Notes: generated from the letters alone by a model not told the origin. A stretch of DNA of 55,468 nt from RYN-124 sp033851845 (GCA_033851845.1 JAWWOH010000015.1:1-55468), one strand, 5' to 3'; positions 1 to 7,099 are shown, counted from the first letter of the stretch. Program-made: numbers and translations.

Positions 1-5
1 CGCCG

Positions 6-878
6 ATGGGCCTCGAGGGCGAGGGCTTCCCGGTCCGCCGCGCGTTCGCCGGCGTCGACTACCGCGACCTCGACCCGTTCATCATGATGGACCAGATGGG
101 CGAGGTGGAGTACGCGCCGTACGAGCCCAAGGGCACCTCCTGGCATCCGCACCGCGGCTTCGAGACCGTGACCTACCTGCTCGACGGGACCTTCCTGCAC
201 CAGGACTCGCACGGTGGTGGCGGCGTCATCCAGAACGGCGGAACGCAGTGGATGACCGCCGGCGCCGGGATCCTGCACATCGAGACCCCGCCGGAGGAGC
301 TCGTCGTCAGCGGCGGGCTGTTCCACGGCTTCCAGCTCTGGGTCAACCTGCCGGCCAAGGACAAGTTCTCCGCGCCGCGCTACCAGAACCTCGAAGGCGA
401 TCAGGTCACGCTGCTCGCGAGCGAGGACGGTGGCGCACTGCTGCGTCTGATCGCCGGTGACCTCGGTGGGGTGAAAGGCCCGGGCAGCACCCACACACCG
501 ATCACACTGGTGCACGCGACCGTCACGCCCGGCGCCCGGCTGAGCCTGCCGTGGCAGCCCGACTTCAACGCCCTCGTCTACGTGCTCGCCGGCGACGGCA
601 CGGTGGGCGTCGAGCAGCGACCGATCCGCAGTGGTCAGACCGCGGTGCTCGGCGCCGGTGACCGGCTGACCGTCACTGCGTCGGCGAAGCAGGACAGCCG
701 GCACCCCGCGCTCGAGGTGCTGCTGCTCGGCGGCGCGCCGATCCGCGAGCCGATGGCGCAGTACGGGCCGTTCGTCATGAACACCCGCGAGCAGCTGATC
801 GAGGCGGTCGAGGACTACCAGGCGGGTCGCCTCGGCGTCATCCCGGACGGCGCGCTGATGCCGCACACCGGACGGTAG
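6..878 (+). CDS. Pirin family protein (5' end probably outside window)
   Basis: Seen: 290 residues opening almost at the window edge, with the pirin N-terminal cupin signature: a His-Pro-His-Arg-Gly-Phe-Glu stretch near residue 47, a second His near 66 and the His-Ile-Glu of the third strand near residue 91. A second cupin half follows. Known: pirins are bicupin proteins that bind one metal ion through three His and a Glu; some act as quercetin dioxygenases or transcription cofactors. Inferred: the family normally has a few dozen residues before the GEGFPVRRAFAG segment, and only 5 bases precede the first ATG, so the true start probably lies upstream of the window. Stands alone; the neighbour converges on it. 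Confidence 0.9.
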   Translation: MGLEGEGFPVRRAFAGVDYRDLDPFIMMDQMGEVEYAPYEPKGTSWHPHRGFETVTYLLDGTFLHQDSHGGGGVIQNGGTQWMTAGAGILHIETPPEELVVSGGLFHGFQLWVNLPAKDKFSAPRYQNLEGDQVTLLASEDGGALLRLIAGDLGGVKGPGSTHTPITLVHATVTPGARLSLPWQPDFNALVYVLAGDGTVGVEQRPIRSGQTAVLGAGDRLTVTASAKQDSRHPALEVLLLGGAPIREPMAQYGPFVMNTREQLIEAVEDYQAGRLGVIPDGALMPHTGR

Positions 879-879
879 G

Positions 880-1362
880 TCAGCCCGAGTAGTCGGGCCA
901 GGCGACGGGCGGCTTGCCGTCGGCCTGGTCGATGAACTGGTCGAGATACCAGCGGCGGAAGCGCACGAGCTCCTGGTCCGCGGCCAGCGTCAGCAGGTGC
1001 TTGCCCTGCCGGCAGTAGTCGTCGGCTTCGTCGAGCATCGCGCCGAGTGCCTTCGATGCGGGTACGACGGCACGCGGCAGCGTGTAGACCAGCTCGTCGA
1101 TCACCTCGATGTCGGCCGCCGCCGCATCGAACAGCTGCTGCTCCTGCTCGGTGGCGACCCCCTCGAAATCGGCGGTCAACGTGTCGATCAGCTCGGAAAG
1201 CCGGGTCGGCACGTGCCGCTGCCGCTCTGACTCGTCGGTCGGCACCGACATCAGTGCGAACTCCCGCATCAGGGCGTCGTGCTGCTCCTGCGATCGCGAC
1301 CAGACTCGGACCGGCAGCTGCCGAACGCGGACCTGGTAGAGGTCGCCCGGGGCGTCGGTCAT
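880..1362 (-). CDS. Conserved hypothetical protein, partner of the upstream anti-sigma-type ATPase
   Basis: Seen: 160 residues, soluble, largely helical, rich in acidic and Gln residues, with no membrane segment or recognisable catalytic motif. Its start overlaps the stop of the ATP-binding protein gene by 4 bp (ATGA type), so the two are translationally coupled. Known: in actinobacteria HATPase_c_2 regulatory kinases are often followed by a small uncharacterised protein. Inferred: it probably works in the same signalling switch, perhaps as a binding partner. I do not recognise a named family and assign no function. Confidence 0.8.
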   Translation of the reverse strand: MTDAPGDLYQVRVRQLPVRVWSRSQEQHDALMREFALMSVPTDESERQRHVPTRLSELIDTLTADFEGVATEQEQQLFDAAAADIEVIDELVYTLPRAVVPASKALGAMLDEADDYCRQGKHLLTLAADQELVRFRRWYLDQFIDQADGKPPVAWPDYSG

Positions 1363-1865
1363 GCCGCCATCGGGAGGCGGTTCGCGCAGACCTGCGGCAC
1401 GTCGCGCGTGTCAGTGACCAACGCGTCGTCGCCGTCGGAGAAGGCCGCGAGCAGCGCGTCCACGTCGGCGTCCTCGTCGTCGCCGCCGGCCGCCTGCGGG
1501 CGAAGGACCGCCCACACGGTCTTGCCGGAGTCGGTAGGTTCGACTCCCCATTCCTGGGCCAGCTCGGAGACGAGCTTGAGGCCGCGACCGGTCGTCGCCT
1601 CCCGGCTGTAGCTGCGCTGCTGAGGCAGCCGCATCGAGCTGTCCTGGATCTCCAGCCGCACGCCGTCGACATCGGTCGAGACCTGCACGCTGAACTGCTC
1701 CCCATGTGCGTGGAGTGCTGCGTTCGCGGCGAGCTCGCTGACGATCAGCGTGGCCACCCAACCGAGGTCCTTGAGGCCCCAGCCGGACAGGATCGACTCC
1801 ACGAAGTGCCGAGCCGTGGGCACGCTGCTGACATTCGCAGGCAGCGTCACCACAGCGCTCGGCAT
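1359..1865 (-). CDS. ATP-binding protein, RsbW/SpoIIAB-like anti-sigma regulatory kinase
   Basis: Seen: 168 residues with the GHKL ATPase landmarks: an N-box (VSELAANAALHA, Glu-x3-Asn), a G1-type box with Asp (LEIQDSS) and a glycine box (TGRGLKLV). An acidic C-terminal tail follows. Known: HATPase_c_2 proteins of this size bind ATP and either phosphorylate anti-anti-sigma factors or hold sigma factors; actinobacteria carry dozens. First gene of a two-gene operon with the 160-residue protein that follows. Inferred: a stress or developmental switch. The cognate sigma factor or antagonist is not in the window. The extended C-terminal tail goes beyond the minimal ATPase domain. Confidence 0.88.
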   Translation of the reverse strand: MPSAVVTLPANVSSVPTARHFVESILSGWGLKDLGWVATLIVSELAANAALHAHGEQFSVQVSTDVDGVRLEIQDSSMRLPQQRSYSREATTGRGLKLVSELAQEWGVEPTDSGKTVWAVLRPQAAGGDDEDADVDALLAAFSDGDDALVTDTRDVPQVCANRLPMAA

Positions 1866-2022
1866 GGCGGAACTGTATGCCTGCCTGCGCCCAGTGTGTC
1901 CCAGGACAGCAGGCGCGTCGGGTGTGCAGACCCGGCCAACCCTGGCAAAGCCACCCGTCTGGCCCTACAGCGACCCGATCTCGGCGTCGACATCTGAATC
2001 AGCGAACTCTTGGGAGGTAGCG

Positions 2023-2211
2023 ATGCGCACGTCCCCCGACGTCATGGCATTGCTCGAGCAGAGGGTGCCACTGACGCTGCTCCTCGACCTGGCCGATGTC
2101 GACCGACTGCCCTCGCGGGTCATCCTGCGACGGGAGCCGGCCGACCTGTCCTGGCTGCCCGCGCCGCGCGCTGGGCGGGTCGGTCAGCCCGCTGCGGCCC
2201 GCCCTTCGTAG
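2023..2211 (+). CDS. Small conserved actinobacterial protein (62 aa)
   Basis: Seen: ATG at 2023 preceded by a strong Shine-Dalgarno (GGGAGGT, about 5 nt before the start), encoding 62 residues with an amphipathic Leu-rich N-terminal helix (MALLEQRVPLTLLLDL) and a Pro/Arg-rich tail. The frame stays open upstream to 1750, but the ribosome-binding site decides this start. The last 28 bp overlap the convergent methyltransferase gene. Known: I recall short proteins with this N-terminal pattern in other actinobacteria, without an assigned role. Function unknown. Confidence 0.6.
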   Translation: MRTSPDVMALLEQRVPLTLLLDLADVDRLPSRVILRREPADLSWLPAPRAGRVGQPAAARPS

Positions 2212-2801
2212 AGGTAGCCGTACGGCTTCGGCTCGCCCTTGCCGTAGTAGGTGTCGAGCTCGGTGACGGTCAGCCCGCCGGCCTGCAGGATGGCAGGGAT
2301 GTCGCGGTTGAGGTTGCAGCCGCCGGCCATCCGCTGCTGGATCCCGTTCAGCCGGTCCTGCCACCGGCGTACGCCCTCATCCGGCGCGCGCCCGTGCTCG
2401 ACGAAGTGCAATCGACCGCCAGGCCGCAGTACGCGGCGCATCTCGCCGACCGCCGCGATCGGATCGGGGATCGTGCACAGGCTCCAGGTGCACAGCACCG
2501 CGTCGGCGCTGTCGTCGTCGAGGGGAAGGCGCTGCCCGTCAAGGCCGACGACGTCGACCGGTACGCCGGACGCCACGATGCGGTCATGGGCGAGGCGCAC
2601 CCCCAGACCGGCCGGCTCGACCGCCCGCAGACTACGGACCGCGGGTGGCAGGTAGGGCAGGTTGTGGCCGGTGCCGAACCCGATCTCGACGACATCGCCG
2701 GCGAGGTCGGCACACACCCGCTCCCGGATCGCGCGGGTCTGCTTCGTGTTCATCACGACGTTGATGACATGCGGCAGCACCCGGTCGGCGTAGAAGCTCA
2801 T
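2184..2801 (-). CDS. Class I SAM-dependent methyltransferase (UbiE/Methyltransf_11 type)
   Basis: Seen: 205 residues with motif I EIGFGTGHNLPYL (residues about 38-50), an acidic motif II end (AVEPAG), the LPLDDDSADAVLC post-II region and RRVLRPGGRLHFVEHGR as motif III. Known: this layout is the Methyltransf_11 fold, which transfers a methyl group from S-adenosylmethionine to small molecules such as lipids or quinones. Start ATG at 2801. The C-terminus overlaps the tail of the small + strand gene. Substrate unknown; the GGCNLNRD segment is typical of small phospholipid or quinone methyltransferases, but that does not fix the substrate. Confidence 0.85.
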   Translation of the reverse strand: MSFYADRVLPHVINVVMNTKQTRAIRERVCADLAGDVVEIGFGTGHNLPYLPPAVRSLRAVEPAGLGVRLAHDRIVASGVPVDVVGLDGQRLPLDDDSADAVLCTWSLCTIPDPIAAVGEMRRVLRPGGRLHFVEHGRAPDEGVRRWQDRLNGIQQRMAGGCNLNRDIPAILQAGGLTVTELDTYYGKGEPKPYGYLYEGRAAAG

Positions 2802-2816
2802 CGTTGCTCCGTTCGG

Positions 2817-3641
2817 CTAGCTGGGTAGATCGCGCGGGATGTAGGCGAGCGCCGTACCGATACCGCAGAACAGCACCAGGCCGATGTACGCCGCGGCGAT
2901 GCGCCGTCGCTGCTGCGTCGTCAAGGCGAAGTACGCCGTCGATGCCGGGTCGTGCCGATGCCGCCATCGTCGGTAGGTCTCGAAGCCGCCGAGAACGAGG
3001 ATCAGCAGCAGCACCGGGTGCGGGCTGATGACCTCCCAGATCAACACGCCGCCCAGGCAGATCCACCAGACGACGGGGTTCAGGGCGGCCGCGGCTCTGC
3101 CGCCGTCCAGTGGCAGCACCGGCAGCAGGTTGAACAGGTTGAGCAGGAACCCGGTGAACGCCAGCGCGCGCAGCAGACCCGAGCCGGTCGTGTCGGCAGC
3201 GGCGGCCACCGCGAGGGCGCCGAGCGCGCCAACTGCGGGTCCGGCCAGCGCCGTCTCCGCCTCGACGTACACCGACTTCGGCATCTCCTTCATCGACACG
3301 AACGCGCCGAGGAAGGGCAGGAACACCGGCAGGCCCGCTGCGACGCCGCGGCGTCGCAGCGCGAAGACGTGACCGAGCTCGTGCACCGCGATGAGAGCGA
3401 CGAGACCCACGGCGAACTTCCAGCCGTACAGCCAGGCGTACGCAGCTACCGACACCAGCATGGTCCCTGCGGACGCGAGGAACTTGAGCTTGAGCAGGAG
3501 CGCGCCGAACTTGGCGAGCAGCAGACCGGCACCGGCGAACGGGGCGAGGAGCCGACGCAGCGGCGACCCGTCGAGCGGCCGCCGGTTGATCGGAGGCGGG
3601 CCGGTGGGACCGAAGTCCGGCTCGCCGGGAGGCTGCGTCAG
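2817..3641 (-). CDS. Site-2 protease family intramembrane metalloprotease (M50)
   Basis: Seen: HELGH (HExxH zinc motif) at about residues 87-91 and NLLPVLPLDGG at about 171-181, the second M50 motif, with several hydrophobic segments. The first ATG of the frame (3461) is too late: coherent Pro-rich cytosolic and hydrophobic sequence continues upstream with no ATG or GTG. The best start is CTG at 3641, 7 nt after GGAG, overlapping the stop of the upstream gene by 4 bp; this gives 274 residues. Known: M50 proteases cleave substrates within the membrane, often anti-sigma factors. Inferred: co-translated with the membrane protein before it, a possible partner. Substrate unknown. Confidence 0.85.
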   Translation of the reverse strand: MTQPPGEPDFGPTGPPPINRRPLDGSPLRRLLAPFAGAGLLLAKFGALLLKLKFLASAGTMLVSVAAYAWLYGWKFAVGLVALIAVHELGHVFALRRRGVAAGLPVFLPFLGAFVSMKEMPKSVYVEAETALAGPAVGALGALAVAAAADTTGSGLLRALAFTGFLLNLFNLLPVLPLDGGRAAAALNPVVWWICLGGVLIWEVISPHPVLLLILVLGGFETYRRWRHRHDPASTAYFALTTQQRRRIAAAYIGLVLFCGIGTALAYIPRDLPS

Positions 3642-4216
3642 GGCTGGTCTCCGGGTCGGTACTGGGACTCCTGGAGCTGCGACTGCTGGAGGGCCGCTTG
3701 CTCAGCGCCGGGCGTCGCCGGATCCGTCGGCTGCGGCGCGGGACCCGCTGCAGCGGCAGCGGCCTGCGCTCGCGCGTACTGCGCCTTCGCGACGCCGACC
3801 TGAGCGAAGCGGAAGCCCTCGTAGGCAGCGATCGCGTAGAAGACGAGGTCCATCGCCTCGAACCCGGCCTTGTACAAGCTCCACGCCAGATCCGGAGAAC
3901 CGAGCACCCGGTTGGCCACCGTGCCGTCCGACACGTTGGCAGCCTGGGCGAGGAAGTGGATGTCGGTGAACAGATCGCCGACGACGCAGCCCAGCAAGGC
4001 GATGAGGGCCGCAGGAATGGGCAGCCGCGCATCACCGCCACCGAAATGCTCCACGGCCTTGCCGACGAGCAGACCGATGCCGATCGCTGCGAACCCGATC
4101 TTGTAGTCCGTCGTGATGGTGATGAGCGACCAGATCAAGGCGCCGACAAGAGCAGCGCCGAACGCGGCCGCCAGTCCGGTGCCGGCGTTGCCGCGTACCT
4201 CGGCGGGATGGGTCAT
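3638..4216 (-). CDS. Hypothetical membrane protein, co-operonic with site-2 protease
   Basis: Seen: 192 residues. Two or three hydrophobic helices (about residues 14-33, 38-53 and 68-90), then a helical region and an Ala/Gln/Pro-rich tail (AQAAAAAAGPAPQ). ATG at 4216 follows AGGAGCTG, a good ribosome-binding site. The frame is open upstream but would run through the tRNA-Sec gene, so the longer reading is wrong. Its stop overlaps the CTG start of the protease gene. Known: no family recognised. Inferred: a membrane partner or substrate-presenting protein for the protease. Confidence 0.75.
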   Translation of the reverse strand: MTHPAEVRGNAGTGLAAAFGAALVGALIWSLITITTDYKIGFAAIGIGLLVGKAVEHFGGGDARLPIPAALIALLGCVVGDLFTDIHFLAQAANVSDGTVANRVLGSPDLAWSLYKAGFEAMDLVFYAIAAYEGFRFAQVGVAKAQYARAQAAAAAAGPAPQPTDPATPGAEQAALQQSQLQESQYRPGDQP

Positions 4217-4325
4217 CGACAGCTCCTGGGCTCGGTCCGGCACGAAGGTCGGGACAACGTAGACCTTTCGTCGCGATGTACGCCGTACGTGCCCGTCGAG
4301 CGCGAGAGCCTTCGCCGGCCATGAG

Positions 4326-4420
4326 TGGCGGAGGCGGACGGGAATCGAACCCGCCAGCGGCGGATACCGCCGCTCACCGGTGTTGAAGACCGGGACGCCC
4401 ACCAGGACGCGGACGCCTCC
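4326..4420 (-). tRNA. selC: tRNA-Sec (anticodon UCA)
   Basis: Seen: 95 nt reading GGAGGCG... to ...CGCCTCCGCCA with an encoded CCA end. It has a 7-bp acceptor stem stacked on a 5-6 bp T stem with the TTCGATT loop, a long 6-bp D stem (GCGTCC/GGGCGT) with a small loop, a 5-bp anticodon stem (CCGGT/ACCGG) holding CTTCAAC (anticodon UCA, 4384-4386), and a long G/C variable arm. Known: the length, extended D stem and large variable arm are hallmarks of selenocysteine tRNA; E. coli selC is also 95 nt. It pairs functionally with selD 1.6 kb away. A misleading open frame overlaps it. Confidence 0.96.
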
Positions 4421-4461
4421 GCCGACGAGCGTAGGGCCGTCAGATCTGTCACGCTGTGGCC

Positions 4462-4713
4462 ATGACGACAGACGAGCTACGGCAGGCCCGTCAGGAATGG
4501 GCCCACGCGCAGATGGACCTCGACACCCGTCTCACCCGGTTCATCCCAGCGGCACTGGCCGCTGACGCACACGGCGGGGAGGAGCTGCAGCGACTGCTCA
4601 CCCCGGAGCAGACCCACGAGATCAGCCAGCTGTACGGCAACGTCGTGGCGCTGTGGGTGCGCTATCGCGTGCTGCTCCAGCACCTCGACGAGGCCGCCCA
4701 GGCCGCCGACTGA
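4462..4713 (+). CDS. Hypothetical protein, small helical (83 aa)
   Basis: Seen: 83 residues, almost entirely helix-forming (heptad-like Leu/Ala spacing) with no Cys and no membrane segment. An in-frame GTG two codons earlier (4456) is an alternative start; neither has a clear Shine-Dalgarno, so a leaderless transcript is possible. Followed directly by a long hairpin at 4722-4780. Known: no family recognised. Function not assigned. Confidence 0.6.
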   Translation: MTTDELRQARQEWAHAQMDLDTRLTRFIPAALAADAHGGEELQRLLTPEQTHEISQLYGNVVALWVRYRVLLQHLDEAAQAAD

Positions 4714-4721
4714 GCGGACCG

Positions 4722-4780
4722 TGACAGCGCAGTGCCCGCCGACCACGTGCTAGTGGCCGACGGGCACTGAGCCGCTGTCA
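4722..4780. terminator. Bidirectional terminator hairpin between convergent genes
   Basis: Seen: an outer arm TGACAGCG (4722-4729) pairs with CGCTGTCA (4773-4780), and an inner arm CAGTGCCCG (4730-4738) with CGGGCACTG (4761-4769). Only a 3-nt bulge separates them on the right side, and the centre also has CCAC/GTGG. It sits exactly between the end of the small + strand gene and the stop codon of the LPXTG gene, whose stop lies in the right arm. No T-run, as is common in high-GC actinobacteria. Confidence 0.75.
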
Positions 4781-5599
4781 GCGAACCGGGCGGAGGCTTC
4801 CGGCCGCGGCGATGCTGACGATTCCCGCACCGAGCAGGATCAGCGAGATCCCGATGGGCGCCGTCGGGTCGGCACCTGTGAACGGCAGCGCCGTCGGGGT
4901 CGCCGCTGTGGCCCGCAGTCGCGGGAGCACCGTCGCAACGGGGGCGACAGCCGCGCGCGGACCGAAGACAGCGCCGCTGCCGGCACCGCCGGTGAAGCCG
5001 CTGGTGTCCTTCGCCGGCTTGCTGGTGTTGCCCGGCTTGGCCGGCTTACCGTGATGCCCCTTGCCGTGCGGCTTGTCGCTCTTGCCGTGCGGCTTGTCGG
5101 ACTTGCCGTGCGGCTTGTCGGCCTTCCCGTGGTCCTTGTCGGCCTTGCCGTTGCTGCCAGAGTTCCCGTGGCTGTTCGCGTCCGCATCGGCGTGAGACGA
5201 CGCGTTGCTCTGCTTGTTGTCGTTCCCGTTGTCGTCCTTCTTGTTGCGGTCGGCATCGCTCTTCGCGTTGCCGTCGGCCTTCGAGCTGTTGTCGTTGCCC
5301 TTGGCGTTGTCGTTCGCCTTCTGGTCGCTGCCCTTCGGGCTGTCGTCGCGCTTCGAGGCGTTGTCGTTGCCCTTGGCGTTGTCGTTGCCCTTGGCGTTGT
5401 CGTTCGCCTTGTTGTCGTTGCCCTTCGCGCTGTCGTTGCCCTTCGCGCTGTCGGCCTTGCCGGCGCTGTGGCCGTTGTCGTCGGCGAACGCCGTCCCGCC
5501 GAGCACAGCAGCCATGGGAAGGCTGAGCAGCACTGCGGCGAGAGTCGCGGCGACCGGGGTACGGCGTTGCGTGCAGTTCGAGGTGGTGATGGTGGTCAT
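4778..5599 (-). CDS. Secreted, low-complexity LPXTG (LPFTG) cell-wall-anchored protein
   Basis: Seen: 273 residues. Signal peptide (Thr/Arg n-region, then AATLAAVLLSLPMAAVLGG, cleavage near AFA-DD). A long Lys/Asp/Asn/Gly/Ser region follows, made of repeated AKGNDN hexads and KPHGKSD heptads, then a short ordered stretch, LPFTG, a hydrophobic helix and a final SLRPVR. Known: LPXTG plus helix plus basic tail is the sortase signal that links proteins to peptidoglycan. Start ATG at 5599 with GGGAG 7 nt before; the frame is open further upstream, but that part is the RNA leader. Inferred: a flexible, strongly charged wall protein, perhaps metal- or polymer-binding. Its leader carries two copies of a structured RNA motif, so expression is probably RNA-regulated. 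Confidence 0.85.
   Translation of the reverse strand: MTTITTSNCTQRRTPVAATLAAVLLSLPMAAVLGGTAFADDNGHSAGKADSAKGNDSAKGNDNKANDNAKGNDNAKGNDNASKRDDSPKGSDQKANDNAKGNDNSSKADGNAKSDADRNKKDDNGNDNKQSNASSHADADANSHGNSGSNGKADKDHGKADKPHGKSDKPHGKSDKPHGKGHHGKPAKPGNTSKPAKDTSGFTGGAGSGAVFGPRAAVAPVATVLPRLRATAATPTALPFTGADPTAPIGISLILLGAGIVSIAAAGSLRPVR
5061..5450 (-). repeat. In-gene tandem repeats (21-bp and 18-bp periods)
   Basis: Seen: TTGCCGTGCGGCTTGTCG recurs at 5061-5078, 5082-5099 and 5103-5120 (21-bp period, coding for KPHGKSD-like heptads). Between about 5289 and 5450 a GTTGTCGTTGCCCTTGGC-like 18-bp unit recurs several times (AKGNDN hexads). Near-identical DNA copies, not just similar protein, suggest recent expansion or slippage, so repeat number may vary between strains. 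Confidence 0.85.
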
Positions 5600-5654
5600 G
5601 CGGGGACTCCCGTCCGGGTAGAGGACGTCCGCAGACGCGCCGTACCGAACGAGC

Positions 5655-5743
5655 CGGTCTCGCCACTGGCTCCCCGCGCGGTCTTGGCGACCGTCGTACC
5701 TCCGTGCGCCGCATGCGCGGCGTCGGTGAGGACCGTGCGGATC
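5655..5743 (-). ncRNA. Structured leader RNA motif, gene-proximal copy (unassigned, riboswitch-like)
   Basis: Seen: read on the minus strand, this 89-nt unit closely matches the unit at 5801-5891. Shared blocks are GATCCG, ACGGTCCTCACCGACG, CACGGAGG, CGGTCGCCA, GACCG, CGGGGAG and AGTGGCGAGACCG. The first hairpin is CGCCGC-GCAT-GCGGCG (5707-5722); the other copy has a different but equally paired stem, so base pairing rather than sequence is kept. The second hairpin is CGGTC-GCCAA-GACCG. The 55 nt up to the ATG can fold CCCG-GA-CGGG over the GGGAG ribosome-binding site. Inferred: second aptamer-like domain and a translational switch. Not matched to any RNA family I know. Confidence 0.6.
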
Positions 5744-5800
5744 ACTGCCTCTGCATCCGGTGCTTCGGCGCCCGAAGGCGTCCTGCTGCACAGGGCAGGT

Positions 5801-5891
5801 CGGTCTCGCCACTCACTCCCCGGCCGGTCATGGCGACCGTCTTCCTCCGTGCGGCGCGTGGCACGCGCCGTCGGTGAGGACCGTCCGGATC
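5801..5891 (-). ncRNA. Structured leader RNA motif, distal copy (unassigned, riboswitch-like)
   Basis: Seen: 91 nt. The first hairpin is CGGCGCGT-GCC-ACGCGCCG (5852-5870, 8 bp), the second CGGTC-GCCAT-GACCG (5825-5839). The conserved GCCA of the second loop is complementary to TGGC in the conserved 3' block AGTGGCGAGACC, a possible pseudoknot. Between the two copies (5744-5800) lies a linker with its own hairpin (CTTCGG-GCG-CCGAAG). Just upstream on the transcript is TGTTG-AAAA-CAACA (about 5903-5916). Known: tandem aptamers occur in glycine and some cyclic-dinucleotide riboswitches, but those consensus cores are not visible here. Ligand unknown. Confidence 0.6.
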
Positions 5892-6045
5892 AACGCTTCC
5901 TTGTTGTTTTCAACACTGAGAGTAAGGACATGTCACGCTCTGTGTTCTCCGCCGCATGGCGCAACTTTGCGCGCGCCGGCGTACGGCGTTCGCGTCGGCG
6001 ACATGGCCCGGACCACCTAGTCCCGATCCCCCGTACCGTCGCGGC

Positions 6046-7032
6046 GTGACGTCCACGACGCTCCGGCTGACGCAGCTGGCCCGGGGCGGCGGCTGCGCGT
6101 GCAAGCTCCCGCCCGGACAGCTCGAGGAGGTCGTCCGTGACCTCGTCGGCCAGGCCGGGCCCGACCTGATCGTCGGCCTCGACGACGGCGACGACGCCGC
6201 TGTGGTGCGGGTCGACGACCGCACCGCCGTCGTGGTCACTGCCGACTTCTTCACGCCGGTCGTCGATGACCCGTACGACTGGGGACGCATCGCCGCTGCC
6301 AACGCGCTGTCCGACGTCTACGCGATGGGCGGCCGACCGATCGTCGCGGTCAACCTCGTCGGCTGGCCGGTGGACGTGCTGCCCAGCGAGCTGCTGCGCG
6401 AGGTGCTCCGAGGTGGCTACGACGTCGCGCGGAGTGCGGGCTGCCATGTCGCCGGGGGGCACAGCATCGACGACCCGGAGCCGAAGTACGGGCTTGCCGT
6501 CACGGGTATCGCCGATCCCGGGCGACTGCTGCGCAACGACGCCGCCGTCCCGGGCACGTCAGTCAGCCTCACGAAGCCACTCGGCATCGGCGTGCTGAAC
6601 AACCGTCACAAGACAACGGGTGAGGTCTTCCCGCAGGCGATCGCGACCATGGTCGCGCTGAACGACGAAGCCTCCAGAGCAGCACTGGACAAGGGGTGCA
6701 CGGCCGCGACGGACGTGACCGGCTTCGGCCTGCTCGGCCACCTCTACAAGATGGCGCGGGCGAGCGACGTCACGGCTGTCATCGACGCGGCGGCGGTGCC
6801 CTATCTCGACGGCGCCCGCGAGGCGCAGCGGGCCGGCTACGTCAGCGGCGGCACCCGACGCAACCTCGACTGGGTCCGGCCCCACCTGCAGTCCTCCGTC
6901 AGCGAGGACGAGCTACTGCTGCTGGCCGACGCGCAGACGAGCGGCGGGCTGCTCGTCGCAGGCGAGATCCCCGGATCGCCGGTCATCGGTGAGTTCGTGC
7001 CCCGACGCGAGGCCTACCTCGAGGTGCGCTAG
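6046..7032 (+). CDS. selD: Selenide, water dikinase (selenophosphate synthase)
   Basis: Seen: 328 residues. GGGCACK near the N-terminus gives Cys17 and Lys20, the positions of the catalytic Cys and Lys in E. coli SelD. It is followed by the DDAAVV metal/ATP segment, NALSDVYAMGG, AGGHSIDDPEPKYGL and CTAATDVTGFGLLGHL. Known: SelD makes selenophosphate from selenide and ATP, the selenium donor for Sec-tRNA. Here the active site is Cys, not Sec. GTG at 6046 is chosen because the family starts just before the LTQLARGGG motif; an ATG 90 nt earlier would add an atypical tail. No Shine-Dalgarno is seen, so the transcript may be leaderless. Together with tRNA-Sec this shows a selenocysteine-decoding organism. 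Confidence 0.95.
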   Translation: MTSTTLRLTQLARGGGCACKLPPGQLEEVVRDLVGQAGPDLIVGLDDGDDAAVVRVDDRTAVVVTADFFTPVVDDPYDWGRIAAANALSDVYAMGGRPIVAVNLVGWPVDVLPSELLREVLRGGYDVARSAGCHVAGGHSIDDPEPKYGLAVTGIADPGRLLRNDAAVPGTSVSLTKPLGIGVLNNRHKTTGEVFPQAIATMVALNDEASRAALDKGCTAATDVTGFGLLGHLYKMARASDVTAVIDAAAVPYLDGAREAQRAGYVSGGTRRNLDWVRPHLQSSVSEDELLLLADAQTSGGLLVAGEIPGSPVIGEFVPRREAYLEVR

Positions 7033-7099
7033 TGAGCCACCGGGACGCCGCGCCGTATCCCTCGTTGGTCCTGGCGTACGGAGGTGCGAGCAAACCGAG

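Noticed and set aside
4217..4402. N-terminal extension of the 192-residue membrane protein frame to 4402
   Set aside because: The extension runs through the tRNA-Sec gene, and a good ribosome-binding site marks ATG 4216.
5600..5899. Known riboswitch classes (ydaO/c-di-AMP, GEMM, cobalamin, glycine, ZTP, ykkC) for the tandem leader RNA
   Set aside because: None of the conserved core strings that I know for these classes is present; kept as unassigned.
5051..6049. Long + strand open frame opposite the LPXTG gene
   Set aside because: It is a Val/Arg/Leu mirror of the repeat-rich minus-strand gene; no ribosome-binding site and no domain.
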